NCBI GenBank assembly: GCA_018222765.1
Contig: JAAEZT010000001.1
Span: 19,452-83,451 of the forward strand
Source of the DNA: a bacterium
GTDB taxonomy: Bacteria; Verrucomicrobiota; Verrucomicrobiia; Verrucomicrobiales; Akkermansiaceae
Length of the DNA stretch: 64,000 bases
Direction: 5' to 3'
This document shows, one piece after another, positions 25,892 through 34,813 of this stretch. A program made the translations under genes and the position numbers. Below the pieces are notes generated by a model. It saw only the letters and a program-made list of their open reading frames with translations. It was not told where the DNA came from and ran no database searches. Within the stretch, counting starts at the first letter, position 1. Each line of letters opens with the position of its first letter.

Positions 25892-26514
25892 AAATCATCC
25901 ATCAGGACTCCGACATCGTTGTTGTTGAAAAAGAGAGCGGACTCCTCTCGGTCCCCGGACGGGGCCCCGAAAAACTCGACTCAGTCGTTCACCGTATCCG
26001 CCAACTCATCCCGGAGTGTATTTCCCACCCGGCCGCACACCGTCTCGACATGGATACTTCCGGCCTCATGGTTCTCGGTCTCACCGCCGATGCCCATCGC
26101 CATCTCTCGATCCAATTTCAAGATCGCACCGTTAAAAAGAACTATCTCGCTCTCCTCGACGGAATCCTCGCCAAGGACGAAGGAACGATCACCCTCCCTT
26201 TCCGTCTCGATATCGACAATCGCCCATACCAAATCTACGACGAAGTCCACGGCAAGATCGGCACCACCGAGTGGAAGAAGGTCTGTATCGAAGACAATCA
26301 CACCCGCATCGCCTTCCACCCCATTACCGGACGCACCCACCAACTCCGCGTCCACTCGGCCCACCCCAAAGGCCTCGGCATTCCCATTGTGGGGGACAAC
26401 CTCTATGGGAACGGCACTGGCTTCGGTCAACTCAAACTCCACGCCGCCGACCTCGCCTTCACCCATCCCACCACCGGTGAAGCCCTCAGCTTCGCCACCC
26501 CGCCACCATTCTAG
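25888..26514 (+). CDS. RluA-family pseudouridine synthase
   Basis: A 208-aa RNA pseudouridine synthase. It begins with GTG inside the arsJ stop (GTGA overlap). The catalytic motif HRLDMDTSGLMV carries the nucleophilic Asp, and the C-terminal GRTHQLRVHSAHPKGLGIPIVGDNLYG is typical. No S4 domain precedes the catalytic domain, so it belongs with the short RluA/TruC-like group acting on rRNA or tRNA; the target base cannot be assigned. Coupling to arsJ is probably an accident of gene packing. Confidence 0.92.
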   Translation: MKIIHQDSDIVVVEKESGLLSVPGRGPEKLDSVVHRIRQLIPECISHPAAHRLDMDTSGLMVLGLTADAHRHLSIQFQDRTVKKNYLALLDGILAKDEGTITLPFRLDIDNRPYQIYDEVHGKIGTTEWKKVCIEDNHTRIAFHPITGRTHQLRVHSAHPKGLGIPIVGDNLYGNGTGFGQLKLHAADLAFTHPTTGEALSFATPPPF

Positions 26515-26676
26515 TCGCGCCTTGCCGAGGAAAAGACCGCGATTTGACCTGCGCCAAAATCGTGTGACATCTTGTCCCATCATGCGTCAATTTGTGTCAA
26601 ATTTTCACTATGATCAATCCTCACGAATCGCAAAAACTCTATTATCTATCTGCATTACAGCCGATTTCACACCACT

Positions 26677-26692
26677 TGGCGCACAAGCTGCC
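26677..26692 (+). promoter_or_regulatory. Candidate sigma-54-type promoter before the Hsp20 pair
   Basis: TGGCGCACAAGCTGCC has GG and GC separated by exactly 10 bases, as at -24/-12 of sigma-54 promoters (consensus TGGCACG-N4-TTGCW). It lies about 40 bases before the ATG at 26731. The match is partial and no activator gene or site was identified. Confidence 0.25.
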
Positions 26693-26730
26693 ATAGAAAG
26701 CAGATGTTAACCAAAAACCATCAAACCAAA

Positions 26731-27120
26731 ATGACTCTGACAAACCGTATCCCAAACCGCCTCTTCGGAAATCTCGACGAATTCTTCAATCAAGCTTTCC
26801 GCAGCTTCGGACCAAATCCCGTCTCCCGCGTCCCTGACTCATACCGCTACGAGACCGACAAACACTATCGCCTCCGCCTCGATCTTCCCGGCTTCACCAA
26901 AAAGGAGATCAAGCTCACTCTCGAAGACGGCCAGCTCAAGATCAGCGCAAAAACCGAAAGCGAAGACGCCTTCCGCTCTGATTTTGATCGCGTGTTTGAT
27001 CTTCCCGATGACGCCAACGCCGGGGAAGTCACCGCCAAACTCGAAGACGGCGTGCTCGACCTCGTGATCAACAAAGTGGCCGAAAGCGTGCCGGCTGTCC
27101 GAACCATCAAAATTAAGTAA
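26731..27120 (+). CDS. Small heat shock protein, Hsp20 family (first of pair)
   Basis: A 129-aa alpha-crystallin-type chaperone; ATG 26731 (MTLTNRIPNRLFGNLDEFF) is preferred to 26704, which adds nine unconserved residues. The alpha-crystallin domain spans about 35-125, with YRLRLDLPGFTKKEIKLTLEDGQLKISAKT and DGVLDLVINKV. The C-terminal VRTIKIK provides the I-x-I-type tail for oligomer assembly. Binds unfolding proteins in the cytoplasm. Twelve bases upstream of a second, more divergent Hsp20, so the two should be one operon. Confidence 0.92.
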   Translation: MTLTNRIPNRLFGNLDEFFNQAFRSFGPNPVSRVPDSYRYETDKHYRLRLDLPGFTKKEIKLTLEDGQLKISAKTESEDAFRSDFDRVFDLPDDANAGEVTAKLEDGVLDLVINKVAESVPAVRTIKIK

Positions 27121-27132
27121 CCAGCCAGAATC

Positions 27133-27474
27133 ATGAACGAAATCATTACCAACGAATCAACCGTGACCTTTAGACCTCCATTCAAAACCCACAAGACCGA
27201 TAAGGGAATCGATCTCACCGTCGCTCTTCCTGGAGTATCCAAAGACAAGCTCGGCGTCAACGCGGAGGGGCAACTCCTCACCATCAACGGTGAACGAAGC
27301 AATCCCGGGGGAGTCGGCTCCCACGAAGCACGACGCTACGAACTGAAACTGCAACTTCACGAAGACTTGGACACCAACAAGATCACCGCGAAATACCAAA
27401 ACGGAGTGCTCACTCTGGGTCTTCAAAAGCGAGAGGAACTCGCCCCGAAGAAAATCAACATCCTCGCGAATTAA
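27133..27474 (+). CDS. Small heat shock protein, Hsp20 family (second of pair)
   Basis: A 113-aa protein consisting almost entirely of an alpha-crystallin domain: KGIDLTVALPGVSKDKLGVNAEGQLLTINGER, then YELKLQLHEDLDTNKITAKYQNGVLTLGLQKR and the tail KKINIL. Pairs of Hsp20 genes in tandem often form hetero-oligomers, which may apply here. A strong hairpin terminator follows 19 bases after the stop and separates it from the convergent LOG gene. Confidence 0.9.
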   Translation: MNEIITNESTVTFRPPFKTHKTDKGIDLTVALPGVSKDKLGVNAEGQLLTINGERSNPGGVGSHEARRYELKLQLHEDLDTNKITAKYQNGVLTLGLQKREELAPKKINILAN

Positions 27475-27493
27475 AATTTGATTGTGTGTGAAG

Positions 27494-27523
27494 AACGGCG
27501 ATCCCGGAAGGGGTCGCCGTTTT
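27494..27523. terminator. Terminator hairpin between the Hsp20 operon and the LOG gene
   Basis: AACGGCGATCCC and GGGGTCGCCGTT pair through 12 positions, with one G-T wobble, around a short GAA-type loop, followed by TTTT on the plus strand and preceded by few A. It terminates the Hsp20 operon and may serve the convergent gene. Confidence 0.8.
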
Positions 27524-27524
27524 G

Positions 27525-28652
27525 CTATCCCTTGCTAGCCACGGGAGGATTCGCTTTGATAAATTCCACGATCTCGTCGACCTCATCACTCAGGTGAAGA
27601 TACCTCTCGTAATCCCTTCCCTCCGCCAGATTTTTGAGACACTCCCAGAGCATCGTGTCTTTGGTGTATCGCTTCGTCCCCAGGAAAACCATCGGGCTGA
27701 TTTCCCCAAAAGTCGCGTAATGGTTCTGACACGCATCCTGGAAAATCTCTTGCGTCGTTCCGCCACTCCCCGGCGCAAAGACGATTCCATGCCTCGCGAT
27801 CGCGAGCAGACCGTCTTCACGAATGCTATTGGAAAAATACTTCGCAACATAAGTTGAAAACATATTTGTCGGTTCGTGCCCGTAGAACCAGGTCGGCACC
27901 GCCAGACTGGAATGCCCGGTGGGATAACGATCAATCACCTTTTGCGCAGCCTCGATATACCCGTCGTTGTCATACCTTGGCGATACTTCCAACGCCTTCA
28001 AGACCGCATCCAATTCCCCTTCACTCAAATCGGCAAGATAAGCTCCCAGATTCGCCGCTTCCATCATTCCGGGACCACCGCCACTCGCAATAAAGTATCC
28101 GGCCTTCGTCAGTCGACGCGTCAAATGCGCCACCTTTTTGAACGACTCGTCATCACGCCCCGTCCCGTGCCCTCCCATCACGGCGACCACTCTCTTCCTC
28201 CCATCCTTTTCAATCCGCCCCTCAAGCAAATCCGTGAGCCCGTCGTCAATAGCATGATCGTGCAATCGCTCCGCCAGAGCCTCTACGATATCAGGATCCT
28301 TCTTCCCGTGCTTCACAAAGTGATCATAGATCTCTTTATCCACACTCCGGTCTTCCTCCTTGGTCCAACCCTCCATCAACTCCTCCCTCGTATACAACTC
28401 CGGCCGATAAGGATTAAAAGGCAGCTCCTTGAACTCGGGAAAAACCAAGGCACCCCTCCCCTGCAAATCACAAATCGAAAGTTCCTCCGGAAACTGACAT
28501 CCCAGAAAGATTGCTCCCTCACACTCCAACCCCTCCCAATCAATTCCCGCCTCCCGCAAATCCAGACCCTGCACCACCGAGCAGTTCAAATTCACCACTC
28601 CGCCTTCCAGCCGCTTCAAGGAATCAATCTCACGAAAAATCGAACATTTCAT
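27525..28652 (-). CDS. LOG-family (TIGR00730-like) protein, PpnN-type
   Basis: A 375-aa protein. The Rossmann-like LOG domain in the C-terminal two thirds carries VAVMGGHGTGR, ASGGGPGMMEAANLGAYL and PGSGGTTQEIFQDA, which are the nucleotide-binding and catalytic PGGxGTxxE-type motifs; here the last reads PGSGGTTQE. LOG proteins cleave nucleotide 5'-monophosphates at the N-glycosidic bond (PpnN or cytokinin-activating type). The extra N-terminal 130 residues fit the longer PpnN-like architecture rather than the short LOG form. Cytoplasmic. Convergent with the Hsp20 operon across a shared terminator. Confidence 0.85.
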   Translation of the reverse strand: MKCSIFREIDSLKRLEGGVVNLNCSVVQGLDLREAGIDWEGLECEGAIFLGCQFPEELSICDLQGRGALVFPEFKELPFNPYRPELYTREELMEGWTKEEDRSVDKEIYDHFVKHGKKDPDIVEALAERLHDHAIDDGLTDLLEGRIEKDGRKRVVAVMGGHGTGRDDESFKKVAHLTRRLTKAGYFIASGGGPGMMEAANLGAYLADLSEGELDAVLKALEVSPRYDNDGYIEAAQKVIDRYPTGHSSLAVPTWFYGHEPTNMFSTYVAKYFSNSIREDGLLAIARHGIVFAPGSGGTTQEIFQDACQNHYATFGEISPMVFLGTKRYTKDTMLWECLKNLAEGRDYERYLHLSDEVDEIVEFIKANPPVASKG

Positions 28653-28724
28653 GGCAACAAGCTAAGTCAGCGAATCCCGAACTTCCAGCCCAACAAAAAT
28701 TAACGCAGACGCGCGGACAGAAAA

Positions 28725-29264
28725 TCACCCAATCACCGACTCTTTCAACACCCCTACATACGGCAGGTTCCGATACTTCCCGTCGTAATCCAATCCATAC
28801 CCCACCACGAATTCATCTCCGATTTCAAAAGCCGAATAGTCCGCCTCTCCTTCCGCCGCTCTCTCTTTATCCTTCGTCAGCAAGACACAAGTCTTCACCT
28901 TCCGAGCGCCCATCTCATAAAGCTTCTCCGACACCGCCGCCAAGGTTCGCCCGGTATCTAAAATATCATCCAGCACCAAAACGCTCCGCCCCTTAACCTC
29001 GGGAAGCTTAACATCCAAAAAATCTACCTGCCCCGAACTCTCCGTCCCCCCATGATAGCTCGCTACATTCAAGCACTCGATCTCCAGCCGTAAGGGCACC
29101 CGCCGCAACAGGTCCGCCATAAACACCAAAGCCCCCTTCAAAATTCCCACCACCTGCAAGGAATCCTCTCTCGCAAAGTCCGCCCGAATCCGCTCCGCGA
29201 TCACATCCAACCGCCGCTCGATCACTTCCTCCGCAATCAAGACCTTCTCAATATCCTCGTTCAT
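28725..29264 (-). CDS. hpt: Hypoxanthine phosphoribosyltransferase
   Basis: A 179-aa purine salvage enzyme (hypoxanthine or guanine + PRPP to nucleotide). The ATG at 29264 (MNEDIEKVLIAEEVI) gives the typical length; the longer frame starts with TTG at 29318. The PRPP-binding loop VLVLDDILDTGRTL, the VVGILKGALVFMADL segment, SYHGGTESSG and GKYRNLPYVGVL are characteristic. Cytoplasmic. It follows a possible small ORF by 50 bases on the same strand and precedes the LOG gene by 72 bases, so the two purine-nucleotide genes may be cotranscribed. Confidence 0.95.
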   Translation of the reverse strand: MNEDIEKVLIAEEVIERRLDVIAERIRADFAREDSLQVVGILKGALVFMADLLRRVPLRLEIECLNVASYHGGTESSGQVDFLDVKLPEVKGRSVLVLDDILDTGRTLAAVSEKLYEMGARKVKTCVLLTKDKERAAEGEADYSAFEIGDEFVVGYGLDYDGKYRNLPYVGVLKESVIG

Positions 29265-29314
29265 GCCCTCACTCTTGCGAAGCCCCTGCGATCTGTCCAA
29301 GAAAAACCCTACTG

Positions 29315-29467
29315 TCAAAACTCCGCCCCCACCATCTCCTCGTCAAGTTCCTCCCAATCGCCCACTAATTCCTTCAAGATCTCCCGCGAGACCTCTTCGG
29401 CATCTCCTTCCCGGCCGCGGCACAGGTCGTCGCAAAACATTCCATGCTGTGGCGCGCAATCATTCAT
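29315..29467 (-). CDS. Possible small acidic protein, 50 aa
   Basis: A short frame upstream of hpt on the same strand, starting MNDCAPQHGMFCDDLCRG and ending in a highly acidic helix-like tail (EEVSREILKELVGDWEELDEE). Two cysteines five residues apart precede the helix. No homology is recognised. The composition is protein-like rather than random, but the reading frame is short and there is no other evidence. Confidence 0.3.
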   Translation of the reverse strand: MNDCAPQHGMFCDDLCRGREGDAEEVSREILKELVGDWEELDEEMVGAEF

Positions 29468-29524
29468 ACTTGGGCGCTTCAGGACTAGACAAAGCGCGAT
29501 TACACTTGAATATAGTCTGCAGAA

Positions 29525-32500
29525 ATGGCCCGCGGATCTCAAAAATTTGCCTCTCTCTTCTTCACTCTCCTACCCGTCTCATCAGGAGCCGAGGAGCGCA
29601 TTGATTTCAACGACCAGATCCGCCCCCTTCTCTCTGACCGTTGCTTTGTTTGCCACGGCTTTGATGCCAACACCCGCGAGGCCGATCTTCGCCTCGACAC
29701 GCCAGAGGGCGCTTTCACCGAAGACAAACACGGTATCGCGCCCATCGTTCCGGGTGACCCGTTGGACTCCGAGGTCTGGCTGCGCATTATTTCGGATGAC
29801 CCCGATGAGGTCATGCCGCCGCCCGACTCACTCCGTCAGCTCTCCGACGCCGACAAAGCCCTGATCAAACGCTGGATCGAACAAGGCGCCGAATACGAAC
29901 CGCACTGGACTTTCGTCAAAGTCGAGAAACCCAAAACCGAACTCGCCAACGGTCATCCCCTCGACCAGCTCGTTTCCGAAAAGCTCAAACAGGAAGAACT
30001 CGAACTCTCTCGCCCTGCCGATCCCCGGACTCTGGTGCGACGCCTTTCCTTCGACCTCCGCGGGCTTCCGCCGACGCCCGAAGAAGTCGAAAAATTCGCC
30101 GGCAACCCCAACGATGAATCCTGGCGCGCTCTGGTCGAACATTACCTCGCCGACCCCGCCTTCGGTGAACGCATGGCCTGGCCCTGGCTCGAAGCGGCGC
30201 GCTACGCCGACTCCAATGGCTTCCAGGGCGACCGCGAACGCACGATGTGGCCTTGGCGCGACTGGGTGATCGAAGCCTTCAACAAGAACCTTCCCTACGA
30301 TGACTTCACCGTCTGGCAAATCGCCGGCGATCTTCTTCCAAACGCCACCTTCGAACAAAAACTCGCCACCGGCTTTCTCCGCAATCACGCCATCAATGGT
30401 GAGGGCGGCAGCATCCCGGAAGAAAACCGCGTCAACTACGTCTTCGACATGGCCGAGACTGTCGGCACCGTATGGATGGGCCTGACATTCAACTGCTGCC
30501 GCTGCCACGATCACAAATACGACCCGCTCTCCCAAAAAGAATACTATGGCCTCAACGCCTTCTTTAACCAGACACCTGTCGACGGCGGTGGTGGTGATCC
30601 ACAGACCAAACCCGTTCTCCCCGTCGCTTCCGGCGCACAGAAGGCGGAGGAAGCAAAACTCGCCAATCAACTCGAAGACATTCGCACGCAACTTTCCGGA
30701 ACTAAAAAACAAGCCCTCGGAGATCAGAAAAAATGGGAAAGCACCCAACTCGCCACTCACAAATCCCCGTGGTCCATCCTCCCCGTTAAATCCGCGAAGT
30801 CAGCCAAGGGCCAAAAAATCTCCACTCTCGAAAATGGCACTCTCCTCGCCACTGGAGCCAATCCCCCCAACGACGACTACACCATCGAACTCACGCTCAA
30901 CGAAGCTCCCCTCACCGGCATTCTCCTCAAAGCCCTTCGCCATCCCGGCATGACCAAGGAAGGCATCGCCCGATCCAATAGCGGAAACTTCGTCCTGACC
31001 GAATTCAATCTCGCACTCCGTTCCACCGATGGGGCAAGCAAACCCGTCAAGATTAAGAAAGCCCAGGCCACTTTCGAACAAGGAAGCTTAAAGATTGCCG
31101 GAGTCCTCGATAAAAACCCCGCCAGCGGCTGGGCGATCCTAAATAACAACGTCATCCCCACCGACCACGCCGCCGTCTTCGAATTCGAGCACACCCTCCA
31201 ACCCGCACCCGGCGACACCCTCGTCGCTACTCTCAAACACGAATCAAAACACGCAAGCCACAATCTCGGGCATTTCAGTATCGAGGGAACAAACCAAACC
31301 GCTCCAACTCTCCCCAAAGATCAAAGTCTTATCAACGCCCTGAGAACGCCTTCCGAACGCCGCACCAAAGCCCAACATCAACTCGTCAACAATAGCTACG
31401 GAAACGGCAATCCCCAATTCGCCGAATTGCAAAAGAAGGAAGCCGCCGCAAAGAAGAAACTCGACGACTTTCGCAACCGACTTCCCAAGGTCATGATCAT
31501 GGAAGACCAACCCGGGAAACGAAAAACCTACATCCTCGCCATCGGTTCCTACGAGCAACGCGGCGAAGAAGTGGAAGCCCACACGCCCGCCGTGCTCCCA
31601 CAGCTCAAGACTGAAAAAACTCCCAACCGCCTTGACTTGGCCAAGTGGCTTGTCTCTCCCGATCACCCGCTCACTTCGCGCGTCGCTGTCAATCGACTCT
31701 GGCAGGAACTCTTCGGCATCGGCCTCGTCAAGAGCCCGGAGGACTTCGGCGTGCAAAGCGAGATCCCCGTGCACCCCAAACTCCTCGACTGGCTCGCTGC
31801 CGACTTCATAGAGCACAACTGGGACTACAAGCACCTCGTCCGCACCATCGTCACCAGCCGTACATATCGACAATCGGCCCACGTCTCATCGCTCCAACTC
31901 GAACGCGATCCCGACAACCGCCTCCTCGCCCGTGGCCCTCGTCTTCGTCTTCCGTCCTGGATGATTCGCGACCAAGCCCTCGCCGCCAGTGGCAATCTCG
32001 TCAGCACCATCGGCGGCTCCCCCGTCAAACCCTGGCAGCCACCCGGGCTCTGGTCCGAGGTCACCTTCGGCAAAAAGAAATACGCACCCGACTCCGGAGA
32101 AAAACTCCGCCGCCGCAGCCTTTACACCTTCTGGCGGCGTATCAGCGCGCCACCCATGTTCTTCGACACCGCAAAGCGCGAAATGTGTGAAGTCGGCACC
32201 ACCCTCACCAACAGCCCACTCCACGCACTCGCCATTCTCAACGATCCTCACTATGCTGAAGCCGCCCGCGCATTGGTGAACCGAGCCACCAAGGAATCGT
32301 CCACGGACCCCAAAGCAATTCTCGCGCGGGCCTTCAAGGTTCTCCTCTCGCGATCACCGCATCCCGAGGAACTCGGCATTCTTGTGCAGAACTACGAGCG
32401 GGCCCTTCCGCTCATTACCGAAGAAGAAGCGAATGCCTTCCTTGCCATCGGAGAAACACCCGCGCATTCCGATCTTCCGCCCATCACGCAAGCCGCGCTC

Positions 32501-32554
32501 ACGTCCGTTTGCCTTTCCCTTTTCAATACCGACGAATCCCTGACTAAAGAATAA
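29525..32554 (+). CDS. Cytochrome c-type / DUF1549 / DUF1553 protein
   Basis: A 1009-aa exported protein. It has a short signal (FASLFFTLLPVSSGAEE), a cytochrome c-type domain with CFVCH at 40-44 and MPPPDS, DUF1549 from about 140 to 360 (RRLSFDLRGLPPTPEEV, PWLEAARYADSNGFQGD, CCRCHDHKYDPL), and a coiled-coil linker. A beta-rich insert follows at about 430-590 (NPPNDDYTIELTLNEAPLTG, FEFEHTLQP) resembling a discoidin or lectin-like domain. A second coiled coil and DUF1553 from about 700 (LTSRVAVNRLWQELFG) complete it. It is the first gene of a module with DUF1501, SGNH and sulfatase genes. Probably periplasmic; role unproven. Confidence 0.92.
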   Translation: MARGSQKFASLFFTLLPVSSGAEERIDFNDQIRPLLSDRCFVCHGFDANTREADLRLDTPEGAFTEDKHGIAPIVPGDPLDSEVWLRIISDDPDEVMPPPDSLRQLSDADKALIKRWIEQGAEYEPHWTFVKVEKPKTELANGHPLDQLVSEKLKQEELELSRPADPRTLVRRLSFDLRGLPPTPEEVEKFAGNPNDESWRALVEHYLADPAFGERMAWPWLEAARYADSNGFQGDRERTMWPWRDWVIEAFNKNLPYDDFTVWQIAGDLLPNATFEQKLATGFLRNHAINGEGGSIPEENRVNYVFDMAETVGTVWMGLTFNCCRCHDHKYDPLSQKEYYGLNAFFNQTPVDGGGGDPQTKPVLPVASGAQKAEEAKLANQLEDIRTQLSGTKKQALGDQKKWESTQLATHKSPWSILPVKSAKSAKGQKISTLENGTLLATGANPPNDDYTIELTLNEAPLTGILLKALRHPGMTKEGIARSNSGNFVLTEFNLALRSTDGASKPVKIKKAQATFEQGSLKIAGVLDKNPASGWAILNNNVIPTDHAAVFEFEHTLQPAPGDTLVATLKHESKHASHNLGHFSIEGTNQTAPTLPKDQSLINALRTPSERRTKAQHQLVNNSYGNGNPQFAELQKKEAAAKKKLDDFRNRLPKVMIMEDQPGKRKTYILAIGSYEQRGEEVEAHTPAVLPQLKTEKTPNRLDLAKWLVSPDHPLTSRVAVNRLWQELFGIGLVKSPEDFGVQSEIPVHPKLLDWLAADFIEHNWDYKHLVRTIVTSRTYRQSAHVSSLQLERDPDNRLLARGPRLRLPSWMIRDQALAASGNLVSTIGGSPVKPWQPPGLWSEVTFGKKKYAPDSGEKLRRRSLYTFWRRISAPPMFFDTAKREMCEVGTTLTNSPLHALAILNDPHYAEAARALVNRATKESSTDPKAILARAFKVLLSRSPHPEELGILVQNYERALPLITEEEANAFLAIGETPAHSDLPPITQAALTSVCLSLFNTDESLTKE

Positions 32555-34003
32555 ATGGACCCGCTTCTCGAACGTCAATACCACGTCAACCGACGCCAGT
32601 TCTTTAGCAAAAGTTCCACCGGCATCGGTGTTGCCGCGCTTGCTTCTTTGCTCGGTCAGGAATCGAAGGCCGATGACGCCAAACTGCCCGCCGCCATCAA
32701 ACGAGTCGCGCCAAAAGCCAAACGCGTCATCCTTCTTTTCCAAAACGGCGGTCCGACCCACCTCGAGCTTTTCGACTACAAGCCGGAACTCAAAAAACGC
32801 CACGGACAGTCCGTCCCGGCCAGTTACATGGAAGGCAAACGTTTCAGCACGATGTCTGCCGCCGCCGACAAACGAAAGCTCCTCTCGCCCATCGAGCCCT
32901 ACAAGCAATATGGCAAAAGCGGCGCCTGGGTCAGCGACCTCATGCCTTACACCGGGAAGATCGCCGACGACATATGCTTCATCAAGAGCATGTACACCGA
33001 GCAGGTAAATCACGCTCCCGCCATTAACTTTTTCCTCAGCGGCAATCAACTCGCCGGACGCCCTACCGCCGGTGCCTGGCTAAGTTACGGTTTGGGAAGC
33101 ATGAACGAAAACCTCCCCACCTTTGCCGTGATGACTTCCATCAGCAAAGGCACGACGTGTGGACAAATCTTTTACGACTCCTACTGGAGCTCCGGTTTTC
33201 TTCCTAGTCGTCACCAGGGCGTCAAATTCCGTGCCGGTGAAAGCCCCGTTCTCTACATCAACAATCCCAAGGGGATGAATTCAAAGCTCCGTCGTAACAT
33301 GCTCGACGGCATTGCCCAACTCAACGAACGCAAACTCGCCGAAGTCGGCGACCCCGAAATCTCCACGCGCATCGCGCAATACGAGATGGCTTACCGTATG
33401 CAAACCAGCGTGCCCGAGCTCGCCGACATTTCCGGAGAAAGCAAAGCCACGCTCGAACAGTATGGCCCCAGCGTCAACGAGCCCGGCACCTTTGCCCGCA
33501 ACTGTCTCCTCGCGCGCCGTCTCGTCGAACGCGGAACACGCTTTGTCCAACTCATGCATGCCGGATGGGACCAACATCGTTCGCTCACCACCGAGCTCTA
33601 CAACCAATGTCGTGACACCGACCAACCCTCCGCCGCTTTGGTCAGTGATCTTAAATCCCGTGGCCTCCTCGAAGACACCCTCGTCATTTGGGCCGGCGAA
33701 TTCGGACGCACGCCCTTCATCCAGGGTTCCTTTGACAATCGTCCCAAGTGGGGCCGGGATCACCATCCCCACGCCTACACCATCTGGATGGCCGGCGGCG
33801 GCGTGAAGCCTGGTATCTCCCACGGAGCGAGTGATGACATCGGCTTCAATGCCGTGGAAGACAAAGTCCACGTCCACGACCTCCAAGCCACGATCCTTCA
33901 CCTCCTTGGTATCGACCACGAAAAGCTCACCTTCAAATTCCAGGGCCGCCACTATCGTCTCACCGACGTCCACGGCCATGTAGTGAAGCCCATTCTGGCC
34001 TGA
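32555..34003 (+). CDS. DUF1501 protein, Tat-exported
   Basis: A 482-aa protein whose ATG directly follows the stop of the cytochrome partner (no gap). Twin-arginine signal NRRQFFSKSSTGIGVAALASL. Family features: KRVILLFQNGGPTHLELFDYKP, YGKSGAWVSDLMPY, IWAGEFGRTPFIQG followed by WGRDHHPHAYT, and HDLQATILHLLGIDHEKLTFKFQGR. Translation is probably coupled to the partner. It lies upstream of an esterase-like and a sulfatase gene, consistent with work on a sulfated or acylated polysaccharide. Confidence 0.93.
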   Translation: MDPLLERQYHVNRRQFFSKSSTGIGVAALASLLGQESKADDAKLPAAIKRVAPKAKRVILLFQNGGPTHLELFDYKPELKKRHGQSVPASYMEGKRFSTMSAAADKRKLLSPIEPYKQYGKSGAWVSDLMPYTGKIADDICFIKSMYTEQVNHAPAINFFLSGNQLAGRPTAGAWLSYGLGSMNENLPTFAVMTSISKGTTCGQIFYDSYWSSGFLPSRHQGVKFRAGESPVLYINNPKGMNSKLRRNMLDGIAQLNERKLAEVGDPEISTRIAQYEMAYRMQTSVPELADISGESKATLEQYGPSVNEPGTFARNCLLARRLVERGTRFVQLMHAGWDQHRSLTTELYNQCRDTDQPSAALVSDLKSRGLLEDTLVIWAGEFGRTPFIQGSFDNRPKWGRDHHPHAYTIWMAGGGVKPGISHGASDDIGFNAVEDKVHVHDLQATILHLLGIDHEKLTFKFQGRHYRLTDVHGHVVKPILA

Positions 34004-34034
34004 CAACTCCCCGTAATCGCAACGTATAGGAAGG

Positions 34035-34742
34035 ATGTTACGCGCATTGCTCATCACGCTCCTTGGCAGTTCCCTCCTTTACTCCCAGGAAAAAAAACTC
34101 CCCAAGATTCTCCTCCTCGGAGATTCCATCTCCATCGGCTACACCCCCTTCGTGCAGCAGATGCTCAAGGAAGAAGCCAAAGTTGTTCGGCCAATGCAGA
34201 AGGACGGCAAGCGCCCCGAAAACTGCGCCTACTCCGCGAACGGCGTCACCCGGATCGAGGCCTGGCTCGGCGACACCAAGTGGGACGTCATTCACTTCAA
34301 CTTTGGCCTCCACGATCTCAAGTATATCGGCCAACCCCTTCCCAACTCCAAGATCGTCTCGCAAAAGGGCGAAGCCATTAAAAAGAACCCCGAAGCCCGT
34401 CAGCTTTCCTCGATCAGAGACTATCTCGTCAATCTCGAAAAGATCGTTACACGCCTCAAGAAAACCAAGGCCACCCTCATCTTCTGCACCACTACTCCCG
34501 TGCCCGAAGGAAGCCGTGGCCGTATTCCCGGCGACGAACAAAAATTCAACGCCGCCGCGGTCAAACTAATGAAGAAGCTGAACGTCGCCGTCAACGATCT
34601 CCACGGACATGCCTCACTCGACAAAGTCGCCAAGCACCAACGCAAGGCCGACGTCCACTACACCAAAGAAGGCTCCAAACTTCTGGCCGCAGGAGTCGTC
34701 AGCACCCTTCGAGCCTGTATGGAAAATTCAACCGTTAACTGA
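34035..34742 (+). CDS. Secreted SGNH/GDSL hydrolase
   Basis: A 235-aa protein with a signal peptide (ALLITLLGSSLLYSQ). Block I is ILLLGDSISIGYT with the nucleophilic Ser, block III is FNFGLHDL (the usual Gly/Asn region), and block V near the end is DVHYTKEGSKLL with the Asp-x-x-His pair. SGNH enzymes hydrolyse esters, often acetyl groups on polysaccharides. Its place between DUF1501 and a sulfatase supports a role in removing side groups from a glycan. The gap to the sulfatase is 71 bases. Confidence 0.85.
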   Translation: MLRALLITLLGSSLLYSQEKKLPKILLLGDSISIGYTPFVQQMLKEEAKVVRPMQKDGKRPENCAYSANGVTRIEAWLGDTKWDVIHFNFGLHDLKYIGQPLPNSKIVSQKGEAIKKNPEARQLSSIRDYLVNLEKIVTRLKKTKATLIFCTTTPVPEGSRGRIPGDEQKFNAAAVKLMKKLNVAVNDLHGHASLDKVAKHQRKADVHYTKEGSKLLAAGVVSTLRACMENSTVN

Positions 34743-34813
34743 AACTGTCATAAAATTTTTGAGACCAGAAACTCTATAGTTCCAATCTCCAAATATCTGA
34801 CCTACTCAATCCC

